A stretch of DNA of 64,000 nt from NCBI GenBank assembly GCA_965115885.1, contig OZ220479.1:3224001-3288000 (forward strand), in the 5' to 3' direction. The stretch's first letter is position 1; each line of letters begins with the position of its first letter. The position numbers were made by a program, and so were the translations under genes. This stretch comes from BD2-11 sp965115885. GTDB lineage: Bacteria > Gemmatimonadota > Gemmatimonadetes > Longimicrobiales > Gaopeijiaceae. A model generated the notes under the pieces. That model was given only the letters and a program-made list of their open reading frames with translations. It did not search any database and had not been told where the DNA came from. Below are positions 8,779-17,442 of this stretch, one piece after another.

Positions 8779-10230
8779 GTGCACTATCATTTCATCGGAA
8801 TCGCGGGAACCGCGATGGCCTCGCTCGCCGGCCTTCTCGGCGAAAAGGGCCACCGGGTGACCGGCTCCGACGAGGGCGTCTATCCGCCCATGTCGCGGAT
8901 GCTCGACGACTTGGGCGTCGCGTACGCGGACCGGTTCGATCCGGCCAACCTGGCCGCCGGCCCGGACATGGTCGTGGTGGGCAACGCGATCGGCCGAGGC
9001 AACCCGGAGCTCGAGGCGGTCCTCGACCGGCGGATGCGCTACACCTCGGCGGCCGCCGTGATCAAGGAACAGTTTCTGGTCGGCCGCCACGTGATCGCGG
9101 TGGCGGGCACGCACGGCAAGACCACGACCGCGAGCCTGATCGCATGGCTGCTCGAGACGGCGGGGCTCGAGCCCTCGTTCCTGATCGGCGGCATCGCGGA
9201 CGATTTCGGCGTCTCGTTCCGCCTCGCGGACTCGGAATTCTTCGTCGTCGAAGCGGACGAATACGACACCGCATACTTCGACAAAGGCCCCAAGATGTGG
9301 CACTACCTGCCTTGGACGGCGGTGGTGAACAACGTCGAATTCGACCACGCGGACATCTTCCGCGACGAAACCGCCTACCGGTTCGCCTTCGAGCGTTTCG
9401 TCAACTTGGTGCCCCGGGCGGGTACGCTGGTGGCAGGCTGGGACTCTTCCGCGCTGCGCGCGATGCGGGGAATCTCGCGCGCGCCGGTTCAGTCCTTCGG
9501 GCTCGCCGGGCCGGGAGACGGAACGCCGGAGGACGGGGGCGGAATCGGGACCGAGGACCCTTCGCATCCGCGCTGGCGGGCGGAGCGCATCCGCTACGGG
9601 GCGGAGGGCACGCGCTTCGCGGTTCGGCGGGACCGGGCGACGCTGGGAGAGGTGGAAACGCGGCTCGCGGGGGACTTCAACGTGCGCAACGCCCTGGCGG
9701 CGATGGCGGCGGCGGACGCGGCGGGCGCGAACTGGGACGCGGTCCGCGAAGGCCTGCGCACCTTCCGGGGCGTCCGCCGCCGCATGGAGGTCCGGGGGGA
9801 GGAAGGGGGAGTCACGGTGGTGGACGACTTCGCGCACCATCCCAGCGCGGTCGCCGCGGCCCTGCGCGCGGCCCGGCAACGGTTCCGCGGACGGCGGCTC
9901 CTCGCCGTCTTCGAACCTCGCAGCTACACCGCCCAGCGACGCGAATTCCAGGAAAACTACGTCTCGGCGCTGGCTCGGGCCGACCACGCCATCGTGGCCG
10001 GGCTCTTCCGCCCCGAGCGCTACGACGACGCGACCCGGATGGACCCCGCGAAACTGGTGGAATCGCTGCGCGCCCGGGGCGTCGGCGCCGACTACGAACC
10101 GACCGTGGACGGCATCGTCCACCGCATCGTCCGCGGAGCGCGACCGGGAGACGTCGCGCTGATCATGTCCAACGGCGGCTTCGGCGGCATCCACGAGCGG
10201 CTGCTGACCGGACTGCGGGCGGGCGGATGA
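8779..10230 (+). CDS. mpl: UDP-N-acetylmuramate:L-alanyl-gamma-D-glutamyl-meso-diaminopimelate ligase
   Basis: Mpl reattaches recovered murein tripeptide to UDP-MurNAc in cytoplasmic peptidoglycan recycling. The protein has the Mur-ligase order: N-terminal Rossmann segment (HFIGIAGTAMASLAGLL, residues 4-20), P-loop GTHGKTTT at 110-117, the EADEYDTAYFDKGPK motif that separates Mpl from MurC, then NVEFDHADIF, and the C-terminal DDFAHHPSAV and FEPRS segments. The 483-residue length is normal. The start is GTG at 8779, preceded by a GAAGAGG site and placing the Rossmann motif near residue 5. Its stop overlaps the next gene's ATG (ATGA), so it is translationally coupled to the LD-carboxypeptidase that feeds it. 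Confidence 0.95.
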   Translation: MHYHFIGIAGTAMASLAGLLGEKGHRVTGSDEGVYPPMSRMLDDLGVAYADRFDPANLAAGPDMVVVGNAIGRGNPELEAVLDRRMRYTSAAAVIKEQFLVGRHVIAVAGTHGKTTTASLIAWLLETAGLEPSFLIGGIADDFGVSFRLADSEFFVVEADEYDTAYFDKGPKMWHYLPWTAVVNNVEFDHADIFRDETAYRFAFERFVNLVPRAGTLVAGWDSSALRAMRGISRAPVQSFGLAGPGDGTPEDGGGIGTEDPSHPRWRAERIRYGAEGTRFAVRRDRATLGEVETRLAGDFNVRNALAAMAAADAAGANWDAVREGLRTFRGVRRRMEVRGEEGGVTVVDDFAHHPSAVAAALRAARQRFRGRRLLAVFEPRSYTAQRREFQENYVSALARADHAIVAGLFRPERYDDATRMDPAKLVESLRARGVGADYEPTVDGIVHRIVRGARPGDVALIMSNGGFGGIHERLLTGLRAGG

Positions 10231-11165
10231 CCTCCCGCGGCCCCGACGTCCCGCCCCGTCGGCCGCGCGCGCTCCGGCCCGGCGCGCGGGTGGCGCTGGT
10301 CGCCCCCGCCGGCCCGCTCCGGCCCGGTGCGCTCGACAGGGCCCGGGACCGTTGCCGGGCGCTCGGGCTCGATCCGGTCGCGTACCCGGCCGCCACCCGT
10401 CGGCGGGGATATCTGGCCGGAAGCGACGCCGAGCGGCTCGCGGACCTGCAGGCCGCCTTCGACGACCCGCGGACCGACGCGGTGTGGGCGCTCCGGGGAG
10501 GCTACGGGACGCTGCGCATCCTGGACGGACTGGATCTCGCCCGCCAGCGCCGCGCACCCGTCCCCTTCATCGGCTTCAGCGACAACACCAACCTCCACGC
10601 CCTTCACGCGCGGACGGGGGTGACTTCCTTTCACGGACCGCACCCCGGCGCCGACTTCCCGCCCGAAACCGAAGCGTCGTTGCGCGCCGCGCTCTTCTCC
10701 GGGAAAGCCCCGGGGGCGCTTGCGTCCCGACCAGAGGATCCGGTTCCCCGCCCGCTGGCGGGCGGACGGGCGGAGGGAAGACTGATCGGCGGAAATCTCG
10801 CGATCCTGGCCTCGCTTTGCGGATCCGGGGACGCGATCTCCGCGCGCGGCCGCATCCTGTTCGCCGAGGACGTGGGGGAACCCGCCTACAGGGTTGATCG
10901 GATGCTGCGCCAACTCCTGCGCGCCGGCGTCCTCGACGGCGTCAGAGGGCTCGCCTTCGGACGGTTCACCGGGGTGCGCGAGGATCCCGGCGACACCGCC
11001 GCCGTGCTCGCGGAATTCGCCGAGCGGCTCGGCGTGCCCGCGGTCGCCGATCTGCCTTTCGGGCACGCCGTGCACAACTGCACCGTCCCGCTGCTCGCCC
11101 ATGCGCGCTTGGACGCGGATGCGGGCACCCTCGCGGTAACGGAGCCGGCCACCCGGCCGCCGTGA
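10227..11165 (+). CDS. ldcA: Muramoyltetrapeptide LD-carboxypeptidase (S66 family)
   Basis: LdcA removes the terminal D-Ala from murein tetrapeptide, giving the tripeptide used by Mpl. S66 motifs are visible: APAGP near the start, WALRGGYGTLRILD (residues 88-100), the nucleophile Ser118 in GFSDNT, GGNLAILASLCGS, the acidic residue of FAEDVGE and the final catalytic His in GHAVHNCTVP. The 312-residue length is typical and there is no signal peptide, so it is cytoplasmic. The ATG overlaps the mpl stop by 4 bases. Placing the two consecutive enzymes of tetrapeptide recycling in a coupled pair strongly supports both calls. Confidence 0.93.
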   Translation: MTSRGPDVPPRRPRALRPGARVALVAPAGPLRPGALDRARDRCRALGLDPVAYPAATRRRGYLAGSDAERLADLQAAFDDPRTDAVWALRGGYGTLRILDGLDLARQRRAPVPFIGFSDNTNLHALHARTGVTSFHGPHPGADFPPETEASLRAALFSGKAPGALASRPEDPVPRPLAGGRAEGRLIGGNLAILASLCGSGDAISARGRILFAEDVGEPAYRVDRMLRQLLRAGVLDGVRGLAFGRFTGVREDPGDTAAVLAEFAERLGVPAVADLPFGHAVHNCTVPLLAHARLDADAGTLAVTEPATRPP

Positions 11166-11395
11166 GGCATCCCTTCTTTCATCGGGTGCGCGGTCCGGTT
11201 CCGGCTCGCTGCGACGAAATCCAGCGCGCGGAGAAGTCTCGCGCCCGCCCGCGCCCCCCACGCCTGCGGGCGCGTCGGATCGTCGGCCAGTACCTTAGCA
11301 AGTATGCGGATCGCGACGAGACGCGCCGGGGCCGCACCTTTCGACGTTGCACCCGAGCCATCGCGGGAGTCGAATCGCTGCAGGGAGGTTGCACG

Positions 11396-13927
11396 ATGAA
11401 ACTGCGAGGATTGCTGGCGGGGACGCTCGCCGGGCTTCTGGCCGCCGGCTGCGGCGACGGCGGCACGATCGAGCCCGCTCCGCCGCCCACGGGATCGGTG
11501 GTCGGTCGGGTCACGACCGAAGGCGCGCCGTTGCCCGGCGTGCTGGTGTCGTTGAGCGGAACCGTGGGCCAGTCCACCGCGACGGGCGCGGACGGCTCGT
11601 TCCAGTTCGTCTCGGTGCCCACGGGATCGCACATCGTGACGCTGACGGGCGGGATCCCCAACGACGTGACCTTCCCTCGGACCACCATGCAGATCACCGT
11701 CTCCTCCGCCGGACAGCAGGCGAGGGCGGACTTCCCCGGCGAGTACTTGCGCACCTCGTCCATACGAGGCAGGGTGCTGGCCGTGACCCGGGGCACCCGG
11801 CCGGAGCCGGTGGAAGGCGTCGTTCTCCGCATGACCGGACCGGGCGACGCGTCGGACACGACCGACGCGAGCGGCCGCTACGAATTCGTGGCCTTGCGTC
11901 CCGGCGAGTACACCGTCTCGCTCGCGTCCACGGGGGAGTTCGCGTTCGATGCGCCGTCCTTCACCGAGACGCTGTCCTCCGGGCAGGCCCTCCAGCACGA
12001 CTTCGTCGGCGCCGCGGAGCTATTCGTCGCAACCGATTCCCTGGGCATCGCACGCGTGTCGATCCCCTATTCGCAGCGGCTGGTCGCGCGCGGCGGCGCG
12101 GTCGAGGGACTGGTGTGGAGCCTCGAGGAGGGAGCCCGCCTTCCCCAGGGACTCGTCTTCGCGAGCAACGGAACCATCAGCGGGACTCCGAGTTCCACGG
12201 GCTTCGCGGAATTCCGCGTCAGCGTGATCAACGCCCAAGGCAAGCGGGCGAGCGCGGCCCTGTCGTTGCGCGTGTGCGAAGGTCCTCTCCTCCTCGAGGA
12301 GGGAGACCACCGGATCTTCGCCTCGGACGAGCGCGGGCCGTGCGGCTTCTTCGTCCGGGCTCCGCACGCGGGCGCCTACTACCGCGTCACCATGGTGGGA
12401 ACCGAAGCTCCGGAAAACCCGCGGCTCCACGACGTCGGGCTGAGCGTCGAAGGAAGCCACGCGGCTTCGGCGGCGGCCGCGGCGGAGCGCCCGGATCGAG
12501 CGGAACGCCGCACGCGCCGGGAGGCGGTCTCGGGGAGGGACCCCTGGCTGGAAGAACTGATCGAGCGGGAACGCGCCTACGCCCAGGCCCACGCGCGCCT
12601 GCGGCGGAGCGAAGCCGAACTGATGGAGCGCCTGCGTGCGCAAGGTACCCTGCCCATCCTTGCCGACCTCTCGAAGCAGGCCGCGCACGGCGGCAGGCGA
12701 GCGGCGCCCGAGGCGCTCGAATTCCGCGTCGGAGACCCGTTCTCCCGCGGCTGCGCGGTGGACACCACCGTCACCGCCGGACTGGTCGCCGAAAGCGAAC
12801 ACCTCGCCTTCTACGAATACCGGGGATCCTCCTCGCCCGATCACGTCCGGCGAATCATGGACTACTACGCCGAGCACGGGGAGGAGGTGATCCGGGACTA
12901 CTTCGGCGGCGTGAGCGACGTGAACGGGGACGGCGTCGTGAACGTCCTCATCCACCCCGGCCTGCCGGGCGCCACCCGGGCCTACGTGTGGTCCGCCGAC
13001 ATGACCTTGTCGCGGAACGAATGCCCGGCGTCGAACGAAATGGAGTTGGTTCACATCGACGCCGAGGCCATCGCCGTCATCGGCAGCGGCGACTACTCGG
13101 CGCTGGGCACGATGGTGCACGAGATGAAGCACGTGAGCTCGCTGTACAAGAGCTTCAGCAGGGGGAGCTTCCATCCCCTGTGGATCGAGGAGGGGACCGC
13201 CGACGTCGCCAAGGAGACGTCCTCGCGCTTGGCGTGGCAGCGGGCGGGCGGACCCGCGGCGACGGACCGGGTCACGGGAAGCGCCCTTCGCGAAGCGATC
13301 GCCGGCGGCACGGCCCGGGCCGAGGCCTACGGCGTCTTCGTCTCGATGGCGCGCACCGTGTGGGCGTTCTCCCCGGATTCCGGCGCGGTCACCTTCCAGT
13401 ACGGGGACGGCGAGGTCGGAAACATCTACGGATCGGGTTGGCACTTCCACCGCTTCCTGCTGGACTGGGCCGCCGAAAGCTCGTCCGAGGCGAAGGAAGA
13501 CTTCATGCGCGAGCTGAACGACTCGCTCACGGCGGGCGGGGTCGCGGGCATCGCCGCCGTCGTCGGAAAGCCGATGGAGGAGCTCCTGACCGAGCACGCC
13601 GTCGCCATGACTTTCGCCGGGAGCGAAGGCGTGGCGGACGCCGACGCGCCCCGCTTCGCCACGTACGATTTCCCGACCGCCACCGAAGTTTTCCGCAGTC
13701 CGAACCCACCCGGTTTCTATCCTTGGCCGACGACCACCGCCGCAGGGGACGTGGCCGCGCCCCTGGCCGCTTCGGGAGTGCGCGCCTTCGACGGCCGGCT
13801 GGCCGCCAGCGGCGTCCGCATCCACGATTTCCGTGCGCGCGTCGCCGGAAACGCGGCCGCGTTCCACTTCCGTGTCCCGAGTTCCGCCCGGGTGATCGTG
13901 GCGCGCATCGCCGACCCGAGCCGGTAG
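11396..13927 (+). CDS. Secreted lipoprotein zinc metallopeptidase, M30-like, with carboxypeptidase-regulatory domains
   Basis: An 843-residue exported protein. It has a signal peptide with lipobox (LLAAGCGDGG), then two carboxypeptidase-regulatory-like domains (GSVVGRVTTEGAPLPGVLVSLSG and a second with TTDASGRYEFVALRPGEYTVSL). A putative Ig-like segment follows (LPQGLVFASNGTISGTPSSTG), then a charged linker, and a C-terminal peptidase domain with HEMKH at 575-579 and downstream WIEEGTADVAKE (596-607). The HExxH plus later Glu arrangement is that of gluzincin-type proteases such as M30 hyicolysin relatives. A calcium-binding-like DVNGDGVVNVLIH segment precedes it. GGAGG lies 8 bases before the ATG. 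The 230-base gap upstream shows no gene. It is probably a cell-surface protease; the substrate is unknown. Confidence 0.8.
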   Translation: MKLRGLLAGTLAGLLAAGCGDGGTIEPAPPPTGSVVGRVTTEGAPLPGVLVSLSGTVGQSTATGADGSFQFVSVPTGSHIVTLTGGIPNDVTFPRTTMQITVSSAGQQARADFPGEYLRTSSIRGRVLAVTRGTRPEPVEGVVLRMTGPGDASDTTDASGRYEFVALRPGEYTVSLASTGEFAFDAPSFTETLSSGQALQHDFVGAAELFVATDSLGIARVSIPYSQRLVARGGAVEGLVWSLEEGARLPQGLVFASNGTISGTPSSTGFAEFRVSVINAQGKRASAALSLRVCEGPLLLEEGDHRIFASDERGPCGFFVRAPHAGAYYRVTMVGTEAPENPRLHDVGLSVEGSHAASAAAAAERPDRAERRTRREAVSGRDPWLEELIERERAYAQAHARLRRSEAELMERLRAQGTLPILADLSKQAAHGGRRAAPEALEFRVGDPFSRGCAVDTTVTAGLVAESEHLAFYEYRGSSSPDHVRRIMDYYAEHGEEVIRDYFGGVSDVNGDGVVNVLIHPGLPGATRAYVWSADMTLSRNECPASNEMELVHIDAEAIAVIGSGDYSALGTMVHEMKHVSSLYKSFSRGSFHPLWIEEGTADVAKETSSRLAWQRAGGPAATDRVTGSALREAIAGGTARAEAYGVFVSMARTVWAFSPDSGAVTFQYGDGEVGNIYGSGWHFHRFLLDWAAESSSEAKEDFMRELNDSLTAGGVAGIAAVVGKPMEELLTEHAVAMTFAGSEGVADADAPRFATYDFPTATEVFRSPNPPGFYPWPTTTAAGDVAAPLAASGVRAFDGRLAASGVRIHDFRARVAGNAAAFHFRVPSSARVIVARIADPSR

Positions 13928-13964
13928 GCGGCCGGGATACGCTTTCAGACAGGAGGAGACGCCG

Positions 13965-15332
13965 ATGCAGAAACGGAACCGATCGAGACCCGCCGCGGAG
14001 CCCGCGCGCCATGCGATCTCCGTCCTTCTGCTCCTCGTTGCCGCCTGCGACGGCGACGGCGAGGAGCCCTCCGCGGGAACCGACGCGGAGCTGACGGAAC
14101 GCGCCCGAGGCATCCACGAGCGGGTCGTCACGCTGGACACCCACGCCGACATCAATCCGGGCAACTTCACCGCCGAGCTCAACTACACCATGGATCTGCC
14201 GACTCAGGTCACTCTGCCCAAGATGGAGGCGGGCGGCCTCGACGCGGCGTGGTTCATCGTGTACGTGGGGCAGGGCGATCTGACCCCGGCGGGATACGCC
14301 GAGGCCTACGGCCAGGCGATCGCCAAGTTCGACGCCATCCACCGCCTGACCGAAGAGATCGCGCCCGGACGCATCGGACTGGCCCTCACCTCCGGCGACG
14401 TGCGCCGCATCGCGGGGGAGGGACGCAAGGTGGCCATGATCGGGGTCGAGAACGGATATCCGCTCGGCGAGGATCTCGGGCGCATCCGGGAGTTCCACGA
14501 ACGGGGCGCGCGCTACCTGTCGCTCGCCCACAACGGGCACAGCCAGTTCTCCGACTCCAACACCGGGGAGGCGCTGGACGACTGGCTGCACGACGGACTG
14601 AGTGAGCTGGGGCGGCAGGCCGTGGCCGAGCTCAACCGGGTCGGGATCGTGATCGACATCTCGCACCCCTCCAAAAAAGCCGTCATGGAGACGTTCAAGC
14701 TCACCCGGGCTCCGGTGATCGCCTCCCATTCTTCGGCGCGCGCGCTCAACGACCACAGCCGCAACCTGGACGACGAGCAGCTGATGGCCCTTCGAGAGAA
14801 CGGCGGCGTGGTCCAGACCGTGGCCTTCCGCAACTACGTGAACGGGGCCAAGAACGAGGCGTACCAGCAGGCTTCCCAGAGGATCGTCGCCGAAGTCGCC
14901 GAGGAGATGGACTTCGAGATTCTGGGCGGAGGCCGGGGACGCGCCTTCTTCATGGCGTTGCAGGCGATGAGCCCGGACGAACGCGACGCCTACCGGGCCG
15001 GATTCCGCAGGGTGCGCGACGCGGCGGCGGAACGCATCGCCCTGGAGGTGACGCCGGTCGCACCGCCGGTGGACGTCGCGGATTTCGTCGACCACATCGA
15101 CTACATGGTCGATCTGATCGGGCTCGAGCACGTGGGAATCAGCTCCGATTTCGACGGCGGCGGAGGCGTCGCCGGCTGGGACGACGCCTCCGAGACGTTC
15201 AACGTCACCCTGGAGCTAGTCCGGCGCGGCTACACCGAAGAGGAGATCGGGATGCTCTGGAGCGGCAACCTGTTGCGCGTGCTGGACGAGGTGCAGCGGG
15301 TGGCGGCGGACATCCAGGCGGAAGGCGGCTGA
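13965..15332 (+). CDS. Membrane dipeptidase (M19, renal-dipeptidase-like), lipoprotein
   Basis: M19 zinc dipeptidases cleave L-D or L-L dipeptides. All metal-site motifs are present: TLDTHADIN (HxD), the Glu in IGVENGYPLG, VIDISHPSKK, VIASHSSARALNDHSRN and GISSDFDGGGG. The protein starts with a basic stretch, a hydrophobic run and a lipobox (LLLVAACDG), so it is exported and anchored. AGGAGG lies just before the ATG. The 455 residues are normal for bacterial family members with a signal sequence. It follows the M30-like peptidase by 37 bases and may be co-transcribed with it. Confidence 0.93.
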   Translation: MQKRNRSRPAAEPARHAISVLLLLVAACDGDGEEPSAGTDAELTERARGIHERVVTLDTHADINPGNFTAELNYTMDLPTQVTLPKMEAGGLDAAWFIVYVGQGDLTPAGYAEAYGQAIAKFDAIHRLTEEIAPGRIGLALTSGDVRRIAGEGRKVAMIGVENGYPLGEDLGRIREFHERGARYLSLAHNGHSQFSDSNTGEALDDWLHDGLSELGRQAVAELNRVGIVIDISHPSKKAVMETFKLTRAPVIASHSSARALNDHSRNLDDEQLMALRENGGVVQTVAFRNYVNGAKNEAYQQASQRIVAEVAEEMDFEILGGGRGRAFFMALQAMSPDERDAYRAGFRRVRDAAAERIALEVTPVAPPVDVADFVDHIDYMVDLIGLEHVGISSDFDGGGGVAGWDDASETFNVTLELVRRGYTEEEIGMLWSGNLLRVLDEVQRVAADIQAEGG

Positions 15333-15411
15333 CCGGAACTTTCTGTGCGGCGGGCGCGAAGGTTAGCTTGCGCTTCAGCCAACTTCGGAATCCGGTCTTC
15401 AGGAGGTCCGC

Positions 15412-15975
15412 ATGGTCCCCGTTCTCGCGCTCTGGCTCCCGATCCTGGTGGCGGCCGTGCTCGTGTTCGCCGGCAGCTCCATCATCCACATGTTCCTCGG
15501 CTACCACGCGAGCGACTTCGGCAAGATGGACGCGGAGGACGAGGCGATGGACGCCCTGCGACCGGCCAACCTCGCGCCGGGGGACTACTTCATGCCCTAC
15601 GCGGACAGCCCCGACGCCATGAACTCGGAGGCCTACCGCAAGAAGCTGGAGAGGGGACCCGCCGCCTTCCTCACCGTCGTGGATCCGAACGCGCTCAAGA
15701 GCATGGGCAAGAGCTTCGTGCTGTGGTTCGCCTACTGCGTCCTGATCGGCGTGGTGGTGGCGTACGCGACCGGACGCACGCTCGGGCCCGACGCCGAGTA
15801 CCTCGAGGTCTTCCGCTTCTCGGGGACGGTGGCTTTCTGTTGCTACGCGCTCGCGTTGCCGCACCGCTCCATCTGGTACCACCAGAAGTGGTCCACGACG
15901 CTGAAGTCGATGTTCGACGGGCTGATCTACGCCTGCCTGACGGGCGGCGCCTTCGGTTGGCTCTGGCCGGCGTGA
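15412..15975 (+). CDS. Integral membrane protein of unknown function (four helices)
   Basis: The 187-residue protein has an N-terminal helix (VPVLALWLPILVAAVLVF), a hydrophilic segment of about 80 residues including ANLAPGDYFMPYADSPDAMNS, and then three helices (SFVLWFAYCVLIGVVVAYA onward). HHxxH-type metal clusters are absent. AGGAGG precedes the ATG. I do not recognise a named family, but the order of segments looks conserved rather than random. It is first in a run of three membrane protein genes on the same strand (15412-17384). Confidence 0.75.
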   Translation: MVPVLALWLPILVAAVLVFAGSSIIHMFLGYHASDFGKMDAEDEAMDALRPANLAPGDYFMPYADSPDAMNSEAYRKKLERGPAAFLTVVDPNALKSMGKSFVLWFAYCVLIGVVVAYATGRTLGPDAEYLEVFRFSGTVAFCCYALALPHRSIWYHQKWSTTLKSMFDGLIYACLTGGAFGWLWPA

Positions 15976-16017
15976 CGGGGGACGGGATTCCGGGGACGCA
16001 ACCGCGTTGAGGTCGAA

Positions 16018-16920
16018 ATGAAGGAAAACGGACATTCCCGCTGGCGCGGAGCCCTGCTCTGGGTCGGCGCGTTCCTGATCATGGCGGGGGCGGCGATCCA
16101 TCAGCGCCGCACCGGCCCCACCTATCCGTTGCGCGGCGAGGTGGCGGTGGGCGCCGACGCCTACCGCTACCGGCTGGTGCGCAGCCACGAGACCACCGGG
16201 CGCGCCCGGGTCGCGTTGCCGCAACCGGGCGCGGGATCGAGCGGCACGATGACGTACCGGCGCTACCCCACCCGCGACGACTTCGCCACGGTTCCGCTGG
16301 CGGTGGAGGCTGGGGAAGACGGCCCCGAACTCGCCGCTTATCTGCCCGTCCAGCCCGCCGCCGGCAAGCTGGAGTACTACGTGGAGCTGGAAACGGCGGA
16401 CGGCGCCGTGCGCATCCCGCGCGAGGCGGAAGGGGACGCCAACATCATCCTCCGCTACAAGGATCCGGTGCCGGCCCCGCTTCTGATCGCGCACGTGGTC
16501 GCCATGTTCTTCACCGTCCTGATCGGCATGCGGACCGGACTGGGCGCGCTCTTCGCTCCCGACAATCTCCGCGCCCTCGTCTGGACGACCCTCGTCGGGA
16601 TGACGGTGGGCGGGCTGGTGCTGGGACCCTTCGTCCAGAAGTACGCCTTCGGCGAGTACTGGACCGGGTTCCCCTGGGGCTACGATCTGACCGACAACAA
16701 GCTGCTCATCATGTGGGCGGTCTGGGTCGCGGCGGCTTCGGCGTTGGGCGTGAAACCGAAGCGGAGGACCGGACCCGGCCGCGCGACCGTGGGCGCCGCG
16801 GCGCTGGTCATGACCGTGGTCTACCTGATCCCGCACAGCATGCGCGGCAGCGAGCTGGACTACGCGGCCGTCGACGCGGGGGTGCCCGCGGCGGAGGCCA
16901 TCGGGACCGGCCGCAACTGA
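16018..16920 (+). CDS. Membrane protein with extracytoplasmic beta domain, unknown function
   Basis: The 300-residue protein begins with a membrane helix (GALLWVGAFLIMAGAAIH). A soluble domain of about 120 residues follows, resembling an all-beta fold (YPLRGEVAVGADAYRYRLVRSHE, AAGKLEYYVELETADG). Then come four hydrophobic helices from about residue 155 to 280, with FPWGYDLTDNKLLIMWAVWVAA near the end. No catalytic motif is recognised. It lies 42 bases after the preceding membrane protein, and its stop touches the next reading frame (CTGA), indicating one transcript. The three may form a small membrane complex, which is inference from spacing only. Confidence 0.7.
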   Translation: MKENGHSRWRGALLWVGAFLIMAGAAIHQRRTGPTYPLRGEVAVGADAYRYRLVRSHETTGRARVALPQPGAGSSGTMTYRRYPTRDDFATVPLAVEAGEDGPELAAYLPVQPAAGKLEYYVELETADGAVRIPREAEGDANIILRYKDPVPAPLLIAHVVAMFFTVLIGMRTGLGALFAPDNLRALVWTTLVGMTVGGLVLGPFVQKYAFGEYWTGFPWGYDLTDNKLLIMWAVWVAAASALGVKPKRRTGPGRATVGAAALVMTVVYLIPHSMRGSELDYAAVDAGVPAAEAIGTGRN

Positions 16921-17384
16921 ACGCCGCCCACCTCCACCTGACGACCGTGCACCTGCCGGTCGTTCTGTGTCCGCTCGCCCTCGTCCTCTTCACCAGCGCC
17001 CGGTTGCGTCGGGACGCGCCCGCGGCCCGCATCGCCCGCTGGCTGCTGGTCGCCGCGGCCGCGGCGGGCGTACCCGCCTATTTTTCCGGTCCGCCCGCCT
17101 TCGAATCTATGGAGACCGAGCTGGCCTCGATGAGGGAGCTGGTGGAACTGCACGCGGTCTTGGGGCGAGCCGCCTTCTTCGGCCTCGCGCTGCTGGCGTT
17201 GACCGCGCTCCAGACGGCGTTGCGGGAGATGCAGGAGGAACCGGTGCCGGGCTGGCTGCACGGCGTCGTGGTGGTTGGCGCTCTCCTCCTGAGCTACGTT
17301 CTGGCTTGGACCGGCCACCTCGGCGGCGCCATCCGGCACCCGGAGATCGGGGAAGCGCTTTCGTGGATCTTCCCCGGCCCGTGA
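16917..17384 (+). CDS. DUF2231-like small membrane protein
   Basis: A protein of about 155 residues with four hydrophobic segments; the beginning LHLTTVHLPVVLCPLALVLF resembles the DUF2231/heme-associated HxxxxHLP pattern. The exact start is unclear. A CTG at 16917 would overlap the upstream stop and keep AAHLHL, which relatives of this type usually retain. The first conventional start is the GTG at 16947, which would cut into that motif. Conserved His in TGHLGGAIRHPE near the C-terminus could bind heme or metal. It is the third member of the membrane-protein run, followed 58 bases later by the M20 peptidase. Confidence 0.6.
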   Translation: MNAAHLHLTTVHLPVVLCPLALVLFTSARLRRDAPAARIARWLLVAAAAAGVPAYFSGPPAFESMETELASMRELVELHAVLGRAAFFGLALLALTALQTALREMQEEPVPGWLHGVVVVGALLLSYVLAWTGHLGGAIRHPEIGEALSWIFPGP

Positions 17385-17442
17385 CGGCAGGTTCATCTTG
17401 CACGTTGCGCGCATTCCACGCCTTCAAGCCTCCGAGAAGCCC

